Origin: Theropithecus gelada
Taxonomy: Eukaryota; Chordata; Mammalia; Primates; Cercopithecidae
DNA: 64,000 nucleotides
Reading direction: 5' to 3'
Assembly (NCBI RefSeq): GCF_003255815.1
Contig: NC_037669.1
Location: 134,401,658 to 134,465,657 of the forward strand
Part shown: in pieces, positions 32,878 through 44,189 of the stretch
How positions within the stretch are numbered: position 1 is the first letter of the stretch
Layout: every line of letters starts with the position of its first letter
Notes under the pieces: model-generated
The model's database searches: none
What the model was told of the DNA's origin: nothing
What the model saw: the letters and a program-made list of their open reading frames with translations, nothing else
Translations under genes and position numbers: made by a program

Positions 32878-34054
32878 AAAAATAGATAAAGTGGACTTCA
32901 TTAACACTTAAAACTCTTAAGCATCAAATGACACTATCAAGAAAGTGAAAAGAAAACCAAGAGAATGGGATAAAATATTTGGAAACCATGATCTGATAAG
33001 GGTTTAGAATTCAGAACATGCAAAGAACTCCTATAATGCAACAACAAAAAGACAACCCAATTTTTCAAAAAAAGGAAAAGAATTTAAATAAACATGTCAT
33101 CATAGAAGATAAACACCCAATAAACACATAAAAAGATGCTCAATGTCATTAGTCATTAGGAAATGCAAATCAAGACCACAATGAGATACTTCACTCACAC
33201 AAAATAAAATGGCTATTTAAAAAACAGTAACAATAACAACAACCAAAACTAAAATAAAAAAACAGAACATAAGTGTTGGCAAAGATGTGAAGAAATTAGA
33301 ACTCTCATACCTTGCTTGTGGGAAAATGGTACATCTGTTATGAAAGACAGTTTGGTAGTTCCTCAAAAAGCTAAACGTAGAGTTATACATGACCCAGCCA
33401 CTCCACATCTACTTATATGCCCAAAGGAACTGAAAGCAGAGACTCAAACCGATAACTATATGCCAATGTTCATTACAAGATTATTCACAATAGCAAAAGA
33501 TGGAAGCAACCCAAGTGTCCACCAGCTGATGAATGGATTTTTCAAATGTTCTATGTACATACAGTGGACTAATATTTAGCCATAAAAAGAAATGAAATTC
33601 TGATACATGCTACAATATGGATGAACCTTGGAAACATTTTGCTAAGTGAAATAAGTCAGATACAAAAGAACGAATATCGTATGATTCCACTTAGATGAAA
33701 TGTCTGGAACAAGCAAATTCACAGAAACAGAAAGTATATTAGAGATTACCAAGGTCAAAGGAAAGGGAGAATGAGAACTGTTCAGTGGTTATGAAGTTTC
33801 TGTTTAGGGTGATGATCAAATTTTGGTGGTGAAAACCATAATGGTGGTAGTTGCACAATATTATGAATGTAATTAATGACACTAAATGGTACACTTAAAA
33901 TGGTTAAAATGTCAAATTTTATGTTATATCTATTTTACCATAATTTTAAAAAAGAATATATTATACCAAAAACCATTGAATTGTACACTTTAAATAGGAG
34001 AACCGTAGAGCATATAAATTCTGCCTCAACAAAAGCTTTTTAAAAGATCTGAAG
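32878..34054 (+). mobile_element. L1M (MA/MB/MC-type) ORF2 end and 3' UTR
   Basis: Runs from late ORF2 ('gtggacttcattaacactta', 'gaaatgcaaatcaagaccac', 'ggaagcaacccaagtgtcca', 'tagccataaaaagaaatgaa', 'gatgaaccttggaaacattt') into the 3' UTR ('gtatgattccacttagatga', 'ggtggtagttgcacaatatt', 'aaatggtacacttaaaatgg'). Many stops and frameshifts. A second 3' terminus-like block follows at about 33960-34050. Confidence 0.85.
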
Positions 34055-34165
34055 GAAATATGACAAAATGTAAATATTTATTAGTTCTTGGAAATGGGTA
34101 AAAGTGTTTAATTATTCTTTGTACTTGTCTAAAAGTTCAAAAACAATTTTCTAAATCAAAGAAAC
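34055..34165 (+). mobile_element. Continuation of an older L1M 3' UTR
   Basis: 'ggaaatatgacaaaatgtaa', 'ggaaatgggtaaaagtgttt' and 'attattctttgtacttgtct' resemble old L1M 3' ends. Possibly the rest of the outer element at 32170-32870, split by the L1 between them. Confidence 0.5.
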
Positions 34166-35900
34166 AAGACAAGAATCAAATGGGTGGGAGAATGATATAA
34201 TAAAGAGAATATAAACACTTAAGAAGAGGGAAATAGAACAGGCAACATTGCCACCTCATCACACTTGGAAATACCTGTGTATCTGTAAGCAAACCATCTA
34301 TTTGCCCACTATTCACTGCACGATGGTGAAAGAAGGAAATATTGACCAAAAAAGGATTTGTTATTCTTCTGTTTTTCGTTTGCACTATACAGATACTAAG
34401 AGGCTAGAGTTTGTTTACCTGGAGATGCTATCTCTACTAGTGGGAGAGGGACAGTCAGAAGCATCTGGGGCAAGTTGGAATATTCCCAAGTTCACTCATC
34501 CCATCCCAGGGTTCCACAGTGCTCTGAAATCACTCTTCCTGGGGACTCATATTGCCACTCCCACCTTTACACCATAGGGTATGTCCTCCTGATCTAGAGC
34601 AATGTTTCAGTGACACTCTGCTCACAATGCTAACAACTAGTCCACAGCTGCTAAAGAAAAGGTCAGGATATACCTTTCTGCCCTCCTAGCTGGAACTGTG
34701 GGGTGAGTAGGGAAAACATGATGCTCTAGGCCAAGCTGTCTGAAAGGAGACACTGTGTGGCCAAATGTGTGTTTGGTATATATTCTACAGTACACACAAG
34801 GATGAGTTGAGAGTGGAAAATAAAAGATTCAAAATTCGATACTGCCATTGTTCTGGTAAGGTCCCCATGAAACCCTTTGTGTGGAGCGTGAGATTCTTCA
34901 AGCAAGTGCCACTCTATTCCAAGACTTTTTCTGTAGCCTGCTTGTCTCCTAAAGTGACTGATGCTTATGACCTGAAAGACACAGCTTATTGGTACAACCT
35001 GACTATAATACACCAGTCTGAAGCTAGGAGCCAATGTCATATTTGAAAAGTTAACATATGAATGGCTTTTTCTATAAGCTTTTAAAGGATTGGGAATTTA
35101 TTTGGATACAGCATCCTGGTTCCTGCTGAATCTCACTGTTGGGCAAGAAAGGACCTGGTTGTCTTGGAGTTCACAGAGCTTTCAGGAGGGCTCCATCCCT
35201 CTCGCCCTCCTACACCTTCAGCTTGATTTTTCCCCTGCCCAGGTGGAGAGGAACCACAGCCCTGAGAGCTCTCTGGACCAGGTCCTCCTCTTCCTTCGCC
35301 ACCAGCACTGAAGTCTACTCGTGTTTTACTCACAACCTGGTCTGACTTCCCTGTACTATAGTCCACTCATTTGGAAGAAAAACAACCACCTCTAGCAATG
35401 ATTCCTGGAACTAGAAAATTATTCCTTATTTGTCAAGATCAAATGTTCTGAATTCATTCCAATGCAGAAAAGTTCATAACACCAAAAGATCCACATTCGA
35501 TATATTATTTCATGGATAGACTAATATTATGCATGGGTTACAGAAGCCTTAATTGAATTTTAAATTTTTATATGGGTTTTAGGAAACAAAAATTAAATCT
35601 TTTGGGGAAAGCAGTATAAACTGAAAAGCAAAACAACTGATGTCTGAAAGTAAGAGTAATCTTCCCTGGATCTGCTATTTGTCCTAGGAACTCAGTAGGA
35701 ATTAGGATTAGTGACAGCAACAAACATCTTTATAGGTCTCATCAAAGATGGAAAATTCAATTAATCTAGTTGGTATGTTTCAAATATTTGACCACTTCAT
35801 GCACAATTTCACATCAGTTTGCTGTCATAAGGGACACTCTGTGATATGCCAGCAGCTGGCTTCAGTCTATGGGGTCTTCCTTACTAAAAGTACAAAAAAC
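34166..35900. other. Unique sequence, no gene found
   Basis: Open frames of 93-109 codons on both strands overlap and have no family signature. No transposon recognised. Confidence 0.5.
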
Positions 35901-36322
35901 GGGTCAGTGTGCTACAGCGTGGTCTCTCCATCCTACAGACATGAGGCCATAACGTTTGTACCCGTAGAACTTAGACTAAAGAGAGAAGGGATCAAATTTG
36001 CAACATCATGTGCACAGTGATCTGGAAAGTGTTGGCAAAAGCATATAAATCCTGGCACCAGGTTGGAGTTTGAATCCAGGACCCATTGCCAACTAGATAA
36101 TGTTGGGCAAGTTTCTTGTATGTGAAATAGAGGTAACATCACAGCACCCTTGTGTGTTAGTTTGCTAGGGCTGATGTAACAATAAGTACCACAAATCGGG
36201 TGATTTAAACAACAGAAATTTATTCTTTCACAGTTCAGGAGGCCAGAAGTCCAAAATCAAGATGTGGGCAGGGTTGGTTCCTCCTGGAGGCTCGGAGGGA
36301 GAATCTGTTCCATGCCTCTGTC
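35901..36322 (+). repeat. Donor copy of a local duplication
   Basis: About 90% identical by eye to 39669-40093, same orientation. It spans unique sequence, the first part of a MIR and the first 170 bp of the MLT1 LTR. Here the LTR and MIR are complete on both sides of the junction, marking this as the source. Confidence 0.9.
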
Positions 36323-36725
36323 CTAGCTCCTGATGGTTGCAGGCAATGTTTGGCATCCCTTGGCTTGTGTGTGCACTACTCCAATCACCTCTGTCATCAC
36401 ATGACCTTCTTCCCCATGTATCTCTATATCCAATCTCCTTTGCCTTTCTCTTATAAGGACACCATTCATTGAATTCAGGGCTCATTCTGATTCAGTCATC
36501 TTAATTAATGATGGCCTCATCTTAATTAAATCTGCAGAAACCTTATTTCCAAATAAGGTCACATTTGGGTTAGGACTTAAACATATCTTTAGGGGCAGGG
36601 ACACAATTTGACCCACTACACCATGCCACGGCCTTGTAAATAGTATTTTATTTGGCAATGTAGAGAAGCATTTAGCACAGTGCCTGGCTCATAGTAGGGA
36701 TTCACAAAATGCTACTTCCCCTCCT
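36036..36725 (+). mobile_element. MIR SINE split by an LTR
   Basis: Left half (36036-36152): 'tttgaatccaggacccattg', 'agataatgttgggcaagttt', 'gtatgtgaaatagaggtaac'. Right half (36622-36725): 'gcatttagcacagtgcctgg', 'ctcatagtagggattcac'. Together they give one MIR in correct order, interrupted by the LTR at 36153-36621. Confidence 0.8.
36153..36621 (-). mobile_element. ERVL-MaLR LTR, MLT1C/D-like, complete
   Basis: 'gttagtttgctagggctgat', 'taaacaacagaaatttattc', 'gcagggttggttcctcctgg', 'tttccaaataaggtcacatt', 'taggacttaaacatatcttt', ending 'cacaatttgacccactacac'. About 469 bp, solo, inserted in a MIR. No clean 5-bp target duplication seen. Confidence 0.9.
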
Positions 36726-36973
36726 CTGAGAGCATGATGCTTTAGAAAAGTGCTTCTTTGACCTGTTCAGTAGTCAGCATAACTATCAGATTGTGTTTCT
36801 CAATTATAGACAAAATACTATTATTTCATTAGAAATCTGTGGATTTCCTAAGGATTTTTTCATCTTATTTAGGAATGTAATAGAAAACTACAGTAAAATT
36901 TAAAGAAATGTCTGAGACTCAGCTATTTCTTCCAGTGTAAGTGGAGATGCCTTTAAAAACAATGTGTTACATA

Positions 36974-37274
36974 GCCGGGTGCGGTGGCTCACACCTGTAA
37001 TCCCAGCACTGTGGGAGGCTGAAGCAGGCGGATCACGAGGTCAGGAGATCGAGACCATCCTGGCTAACATGGTGAAACCCCATCTCTACTAAAAATACAA
37101 AAAATTAGCCGGGTGTGGTGGCGGGCACCTGTGGTCCCAGCTACTTGGGAGGCTGAGGCAGGAGAATCTCTTGAACCCTGGAGGCAGAGGTTGCAGTGAG
37201 CCGAGATCATGCCACTGCACTGCAGCCTGGGTGACGCAGCAAGACTCTGTATCAAAACAAACAAACAAACAAAC
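36974..37274 (+). mobile_element. Alu SINE, S-like, full length
   Basis: 'gccgggtgcggtggctcaca' to an (aaac)n tail at about 37254-37274. Right-arm text 'gaggcagaggttgcagtgag' is the older Alu S state. A possible target duplication is 'gtgttac' upstream against 'gtgctac' downstream. Open frames of 66-76 codons on the minus strand are Alu-derived. Confidence 0.93.
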
Positions 37275-37277
37275 GAA

Positions 37278-39555
37278 TAAAGTGCTACGAATGTTTCTCA
37301 CAGAGACAATCACTGTCATGTAAGCAAATACGGCCTTTCATGCCTGTCTGCTTATTGGTAAATATTGAATGGCAGCTAGTCAATGAGACCAATGGTGCTT
37401 CAGTAATAGCCACAAAAACCTATTTAGGATAAACAATAGAAAAAGCATGTTTTAAAATGCTTATAAAGGGTTAAGAAATACAGCAGAAATATAAAAATTT
37501 AATAATTGCACTTGATATTGAGAAATATAAACACTATTTCTTAAAATTTCAATTGCATTAATTCAGAACCTTGCACAGAATAAGAAAAGTGCAATGCCAG
37601 ATTCTTTGACTAAATCCTTCATTGTCACAGTCTTAAACTATTGCAAAGACCTGAAGATTTCAGAATAATGATGATATAGAGCAGTAACTTTCTATCACTG
37701 CACAAAATGTACAGAGCTATAAATCTTATTATAATACAACATAGAGTTTTAGAGATGCTTAAAATCGTTTTAAATACCAAGTCAGCTAGTTGGTGAAATG
37801 TAGCATCCGCAATTTACTGACGGACAAACTAAGGTGAATGACCTCATTATAATCATGGCAAAGGAAAGGGTAGATTTGCTTAGCTAATTATACTACAGCA
37901 ACTGATCTGGTCTACAACCTCCTCTGTAATATTTATTTTTTAATGAAAAATACAAAAGTTTGCAAACATCTTGTCTGCCTTATAAGTGTTTCCCCCAGGA
38001 CTATTTAAAGATCAAAAAAGAAAATTTCAAACACGCAATCCAGCAAAAAAAAAAAAAAAAGCAAGGAAATAAACAGTCAAAAAAGTGTTCTGTCTACAGT
38101 AGGCAAACCACCAGCTAATACTTTCTTCTTCCATAGTCTTCAACTCTTTCCTTCCTTCATCAATTCAGTTATTCCAGGGATAGCTTAACATTATGGTCGT
38201 AGGAGAGTCCACCTGCCTTCTCCTTTTTGATACCTTATTTGCAGGCTCATGAGCTGCCTCATTCTATCACAACCATTTATAATGCTTCCAAAATCCCCTG
38301 TCCCTTGCTTTCTGATCATCACTCCTGTGCCTGAGCTGTCCAGCACCAGGTATATACACAATCAATATTGATCAGTGCTGACAATTCCTGGCTCTCCTTG
38401 CTTATCCCTTACTCTTGCTGGGAATACCACTTTAGGATACGCCTCATCCAGGGGAAATGTGTTCTGCCTCTCTCCTTGCCCTGCTCTTGATACAAACCAG
38501 CTAAAAGCAATTTAAGATAGTGGTGAGTTTACCAAGAATTCTAACAGAATTTTTTCCTGAAAGCCGGCCTGTTGAAAAATCTTGGAGGCTAAGGAAATGT
38601 GCCCAACACAAGAAGTTTTGTTTGTGTCACTATTTACCCTGATGCCCCCATTCCTATCTTTAAATATTAAATCTAGTGGCAGAAAGGAAGTTCTGCAGAA
38701 AAAAGTCTGTGTGGGCTTTTTCAAAGGACAAGTATAGTGAACCTGCCTCGTACACATTCTTCTGGGATTTCAGTTCATAAGAATAATATCAACAATCACA
38801 AAACAACTGCAGAAATGACCAAATTCACCACCACACACACACAAAAGTGAGGCATGCAGAGGCATCACCTGCCTTTGTGAGTCCAGGAAAAAGTTTCTTT
38901 TAGAGTAAAATTCACAAGCACCACTGCAGTTTTGGGGACAGGAGCCTACAGAGAGAGGTCCAGTGCCAGATGTTTGATAGCCTGTGTGAGGGAGTGGGCT
39001 CAGTCATGAGTGGAGCTGCTCTTCCTCGAATGTATGGCCTGGAATACTTCCAGCAGATACATCCCTTCGGTAATGGTAAACTCAAATTTAGCTGGGGGAA
39101 CAAGGTTAGGACAAAGCTGAACCCCAAGATGTCAGAAAATCAGTGAGGATTAATCAGCATATCAGCTGATGCTGAAGTCAAACTTTAGCCAAACGAGTTG
39201 GTGTGAAGGAGTCAGTTTTATGAGGATAACAGGGAGACACTAGGGTTTGATGGCTCTGGGACCCTGGGGATGGAGGGGAACTCCATAACTCCCTGTGTGG
39301 GAGTGCCCTCTTGCGTACCCTCCTCTATCTCAAGCTCTGTTGGCTGAATTGAAAGCGAATGAGGTAATATCTGAAAGTGGGACAGGGGTGGGAATGAGAA
39401 CGATGCTCGGAGAACGCCGTCCAGACGTCTGTCCCCTCGCTGTAAAGTGACAAGGGTAGGCACAACATTTTCATATTGTTACCTGATAAGGATGTTAATG
39501 GAGACAGACAAGGCTTAGAAACTAAGGATTTCTCTTTCTCTCTCTATCTCTAAAA
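37278..39555. other. Unique AT-rich sequence, no gene found
   Basis: No clear transposon. A worn MIR-like patch may lie at 37790-37870, and an A-run at 38045-38061. Short open frames near 38512, 38912 and 39218 have no recognisable domain. Confidence 0.45.
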
Positions 39556-39636
39556 AAATATATATGTGTGTGTGTGTATATATATATTTATATTTATATA
39601 TATTTATATATATATAAAACACACTGACCTGTCTAT

Positions 39637-39666
<30 letters not shown>
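39556..39666. repeat. Compound TA/TG/CA microsatellite
   Basis: Consecutive (ta)n, (tg)n, tatatttatatt, (ta)n, (ac)n and (at)n tracts, preceded by a CT-rich run. It includes the left arm of a short inverted repeat (39619-39637). Confidence 0.92.
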
Positions 39667-39667
<1 letters not shown>

Positions 39668-39668
39668 C

Positions 39669-40093
39669 AGGCCAGCGTGTTACAGTGTGGTGTCTCCACC
39701 CTACAGACATGAAGCCATAACGTTTGTTCCCACAGAATTTAGACTAAAAAGAGAAGGGATCAAATTTGCAACACCATGTGCACAGTGATCTGGGAAGTGT
39801 TGGCAAAAGCATATAGACCCTGGTATCAGGCCTGAATTTGAATCCAGCACCCATCACCAACTAACTAGATAATGCTGGGCAAGTTTCTTGTATGGGAAAT
39901 AGAGGTAACATCATAGCACCCTTGTGTGTTAGTTTGCTAGGGCTGATGTAACAATAAGTACCACAAACCGGGTGACTTAAACAACAGAAATTTATTCTTT
40001 CACAGTTCAGGAGGCCAAAAGTCCAAAATCAAGATGTGGGCAGGGTTGGTTCCTCCTGGAGGTTCTGAGGGAGAATCTGTTCCATGGCTCTCT
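39669..40093 (+). repeat. Derived copy of a local duplication
   Basis: Copy of 35901-36322. It carries the left part of the MIR, the MIR/LTR junction and only the first 170 bp of the MLT1 LTR, then stops abruptly at 'ctgttccatggctctctc'. Since it contains an already nested LTR in truncated form, it is the derived copy. Confidence 0.9.
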
Positions 40094-40103
40094 CAACAGA
40101 GGA

Positions 40104-40285
40104 GACAGTGGATTGCAGTAGCATGATCTCGGCTCACTGCAACCTCTCCTTCCCAGGTTCAAGCAATTCTCCTGCCTCAGCCTCCTGAGTAGCTGGAACT
40201 ACAGGCATGTGCCACCATGCCTGGCTAACTTTTTTTGTATTTTTAGTAGAGATGGAGTTTCGCTATATGGGCCAAGCTGGTCACT
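40104..40285 (-). mobile_element. Alu fragment lacking both ends
   Basis: 'gcatgatctcggctcactgc', 'ctgagtagctggaactacag', 'tttttagtagagatggagtt', ending 'gggccaagctggtc'. The tail and the 5' end are both missing, and it is joined directly to the duplication on one side and a TA microsatellite on the other. Confidence 0.88.
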
Positions 40286-40321
40286 ATAAATACACATATA
40301 CACATATATATATGTATATAT
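40283..40321. repeat. TA-rich microsatellite
   Basis: 'acacatatacacatatatat' followed by 'atgtatatatt', lying between two Alu-derived pieces. Confidence 0.85.
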
Positions 40322-40470
40322 TTTGAGATGGAGTCTTGCTTTGTCATCAGGCTGGAGTACAGCAGCGTGATCTCAGTTCACTGCAGCCTTGGCTTCTTGG
40401 GTTCAAGTGATTCTCCTGCCTCAGTCACCTGAGTAGCTGGGATTACAGCTGTGAGCCACTGTGCCTGGCC
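40320..40470 (-). mobile_element. FRAM-like free right Alu monomer
   Basis: 'ttttgagatggagtcttgct' through 'gagtagctgggattacag' then directly 'tgagccactgtgcctggcc'. Alu right-arm sequence joined to an Alu-type 5' end in about 150 bp is the FRAM layout. An internally deleted Alu would look the same. Confidence 0.75.
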
Positions 40471-40822
40471 TGTCTTAGTATATTTCTTTATGAAAAACCT
40501 CCCTACCATGAATCCAGCAGCCCAGTGGATGGGATTTTGCTTATGTGTATTTCACACCCAAATTCTTGGCATGTGAAGAATATGCTGCTCACCCATTGTC
40601 ATAGACCATCTGTGTTGAGTTTTGCTACAGGTGAAGTGAGGAACCTGATAAGCCATTTATACTCTCAATCCCAGTTCTTCTTGATTTCAGGGACTTCATG
40701 AAAAAAAAAAAAAAAGGCCAGTTTGCATAAATGCTTGTGAAATAGATTGAAGCAAATGGGTTAAATATTTACATCAAAACTACTAGTTAACATATTCCAG
40801 CTAACTAAACTTACTGACCATG

Positions 40823-40870
40823 TAGGTTTATAACTGTATATAGGTTTATAACTGTATATAGGTTTATAAC
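40823..40870 (+). repeat. 18-bp tandem repeat, 2.7 copies
   Basis: taggtttataactgtata is repeated head to tail, with a partial third unit ending 'ggtttataac'. The copies are identical. Confidence 0.92.
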
Positions 40871-40899
40871 ATTTTCTAACACCAAACAGCTAATATCTG

Positions 40900-41130
40900 T
40901 TTTGAATTAACATAGTACACTAATGTTTAGCTCTCCTTTTACCAAGGTTAATTGTTAATTATTCCAAGGCAATTATTTATGTGCTTGAAAGTGGGTTTGC
41001 TGAGCCTGGGTCCTCAGTGTTGTGTGTTAGGAAATGTAAGAGGCAAATATGCTTGCATAAAGGCAAATTAATTATTTAGAGAGGAAAGCCTTAATCAAGG
41101 CAGTGGGCCACTTCATAAAAGGAAGCTAGT
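40900..41130. promoter_or_regulatory. Candidate conserved non-coding element
   Basis: Repeat-free, with 'ggttaattgttaattattcc', 'ggcaattatttatgtgcttg' and 'ggcaaattaattatttagag'. Dense TAATTA-type homeodomain motifs. Inferred from composition only. Confidence 0.25.
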
Positions 41131-42084
41131 AGCAGCATGATCCATGCTTATTCATTGTTCTTACTCCTCTCCAAATAATCAGAATTAGATGTCTGGCCTG
41201 AAAATATACACAAGAATGCACACACACCCACAAACACTTGTCTGGACTTGCTGCTTCTCTGCCCCATCCTTTTTTATTATTCTAGCCAAAAGACTCAGAA
41301 ACAGATCACTTACAGAATTTTAGAGCAAATGATCCACTTGGTCATTCCACCAGGCTCCAAAAGACAGACCTTTGAACAACGACAGCTGGAAAATCCTGAG
41401 GCATCAGACACAGCTAATAGAGGATTCTCCTCCTGTTTTCAGGAGTCTTTGAAAACCAAAAGGCATAGTCCACAGCACAACATGTGACAAGACATTTATT
41501 TTCATCTATTTGCTGTAAGCCGTTGAAAACTAGAAATATCAAATTAGATCAAATGTTTTAAAATAGGTTAAAATCGATCCTTTCCTTGCATTTGGGTTCT
41601 GCCCAAATAGTCCTCAGATTGGAGCCTCTGCAGCATAAATATATATTTCATCATAAGAGCAAAGCAAAGCCCCCAATGGTGATAATTACTGTCACCAAAA
41701 TAGAAGGCTAATTGTCAGAGGAGTTCTTTCCTCTCTGTGCGATGAAGGACTAGACAGGAATGCCTGGCGTCTTTGGGCAGAGACATTTTTTCCTTTCAGT
41801 TCTTTCAGGACGTTTAAAAATCAATTCATCTATAGACACAGAGTAATCAGATAAATATCCAGCGAGAATTTTGTCAGACAAAGGCTTTATTAGGTGTTTT
41901 GTTTTGTTTGGTCCCCACCAACCCTCTTTGAGGAATAGAAAATGTGGAAACCACAAGGCACAGAGCCCTTGCGACTTTGGCCTGGACTGCTCTTGTTTAT
42001 TCTTTTATTTTTAGCACTCTTATTCAAGGGTAAGCAGCACCTTTCTTAAAGAAACTCCAGACCCTTGACTGCCTTTCTCTTATC

Positions 42085-42245
42085 ATTAGTCCTCACAACT
42101 TCCCGGAGACGCTGGAAAGAGACAGCGCTCTGCATCCTCCTTTATAGATGGAGAAGCTGAGGTTTGGGAAGGTTAAGTGACTTGCCCAAGGTTATTTAGC
42201 AAATTAGGAGAGACCACTTGGGAATGGAGCTTTGGGTTCTTAGGT
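42085..42245 (-). mobile_element. MIR SINE, minus strand
   Basis: 'agatggagaagctgaggttt', 'gggaaggttaagtgacttgc' and 'ccaaggttatttagcaaatt' are the inverted MIR core. Confidence 0.85.
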
Positions 42246-42380
42246 TCTGGGGCTGCAGTCAGGAAACCCCAGCCACAAAGAATCTCTTTTGTGCTTGATT
42301 TTGTTCATGTGCCTATTTATATAGAAAGAAAATAAGTAAATGTTTCAGTTCTTCTGCCCTCCCCCTTTATGCCACACCAA

Positions 42381-42457
42381 TACACACACACGCACACACA
42401 TGTATGCATATGCGCGCGTGCACGCACACACACACACATACACATGCACATACACAC
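42381..42457. repeat. 77-bp alternating pyrimidine-purine tract
   Basis: Uninterrupted pyrimidine-purine alternation of ca, cg, tg and ta steps, including 'atgcatatgcgcgcgtgcac'. The central CG-rich part and length make it a strong Z-DNA candidate. Confidence 0.95.
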
Positions 42458-42458
42458 C

Positions 42459-44189
42459 ATTAGCCATGGGGGGAAGAGATATCCCTAAATTAGAACTTCC
42501 AAATAAACTCACTGATTTGCTGCAATGATCTCAATGTATTCTATTGTTTTAGACCCTATTGCATGAAGGTGTCACTCCTACTCCCTGTCCTCACTCTGAC
42601 AACTGGGCTCATATATCTCATTATAGCCATATTTAAAGAGTTGGTACAAGAACAACCACTCCATTGATATAGAATTTCTTTAAAAAAAAAACTTTAAAGG
42701 GGATTTATTGCTGTTATCACAGCGGAGAATAAAGATGGTGTGTAATTCATGGAGAAGAAAAAAATGTCCTACAAATCAAGGTGCTTTTGCAGGCTGCATT
42801 GGATTCGCATTCAGGAATGAGTCTTGATGATGCGAAGCCCTCATGCTCAGGAGTGAGTGGTGTCAAGGCAGGGGGAAGAAAGAGACCACATCTTAAGGAA
42901 CACATTTTTCTACTCAGTCACAGGGCTGGGAATACGATAATGACACGCTGAAAGTTTTAAAGGTGAACTCACACAGAAACCTGACTGTGGGGAGAAATGA
43001 CCTGTCCTGAGGAAGGAGGGAAAGGAATATCAAAGTCTGGTAGAAAAGAAAAGAATACCATCTTCAGGGCAAGTAGTACCTTCTGGCTTGTGTAGATGCA
43101 GTTTGTAAGTACAATAGAGCCTTTGGTAAAATGTTTGTACGGAAGAGGCCGAGTTATTTTATTTTTGAATTGCAAGTTCTCCATCTAGTGGTCAGTTTCT
43201 TGAACAACAAGTTCATGGTGTTACTGATGTCATCCTTTGGATGCAAATTATTTAGTTCGCCTTTTTTTTTTTTTTTTTTTTGACTAATGCCTGTATCAAT
43301 CATAGCAAGCTATTGAGAATTTAACTTCCGGCAGGCACAGTTGGCAGTGGATTGCAAGAACTAAAAGTATTTGTATATTGGCAATTTAAATCACAGCATT
43401 TTCTATTGCTGAGATCAACTTCCCTGACTTATTATTTAAAATTTAATTATCTTGACATTGTTTCTGAGGTGAACAAAATAGTCCATAAGAAAATTTATGA
43501 AAATGTATGCTTAAATTCAACATGTATTCTTCAACATGAGAAAATGAAGGGGAGTTAGGCGTTCATTGGGTATCTGGTCACTAAGCAAAATGTCTATGAA
43601 CCGTTTTTAAGTTTAATATTCTTGATGGGGCCTGCTGGGCAAGGAAAGGTGAGGAGTCTGCTGACCTGTAAAGAAACAAGGGGATCTGTTGTGGCTACAT
43701 TGTTCACTGCAGTGGTCTCCAAGTGTGAGAATTATACTACTGAGCGTATTGGAGAAAAATTCTTCTCACTGATATAAAGATGGCATTAGATAGCATTGGA
43801 ATCAGGTCCAGAATCAGATTTGGTTTAGTCCTCTTAGGTCTTTAACATCCCTGAAACCTGGCAATCATGCTTTCTAATAAAAGAGAACGGATTTCCAGCA
43901 TGGTTTCTTTGCCCAGGCAACAATACAGTTACAATTTCATATACTATTTTGCATTGTCTTTAGTTAATAACTTCCTATTAATGGCAAGTGATACCGCCTT
44001 TTCACAAAGTCATGATATAAAATTTCCCTTTAAGATAAATGTATTGAAATAAAAATATGAGTCAATTTGAAGAAAAAAATATTGAATAAATAATTGTATA
44101 GAAAGTATATGGACACGGGAACATCTCACGGATGCAGGCCAATAGCAACATGAGCTGAAAAAGATTCCACTCTGGGAACTCCAGGGCCT
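42459..44189. other. Unique sequence with a poly-T run
   Basis: Poly-T at about 43263-43282 without an attached SINE. Open frames up to 71 codons, no recognisable gene. Confidence 0.5.

Larger units (their letters stand above)
40471..42084. other. Unique sequence with an 18-bp minisatellite
   Basis: Contains an A-run (40699-40713), an 18-bp tandem repeat at 40823-40870, and repeat-free AT-rich blocks at 40900-41130 and 41500-41720 that could be regulatory. No gene seen. Confidence 0.45.

Noticed and set aside
43262..43282. Poly-T run as a possible processed pseudogene tail
   Set aside because: No cDNA-like sequence or target duplication found beside it.
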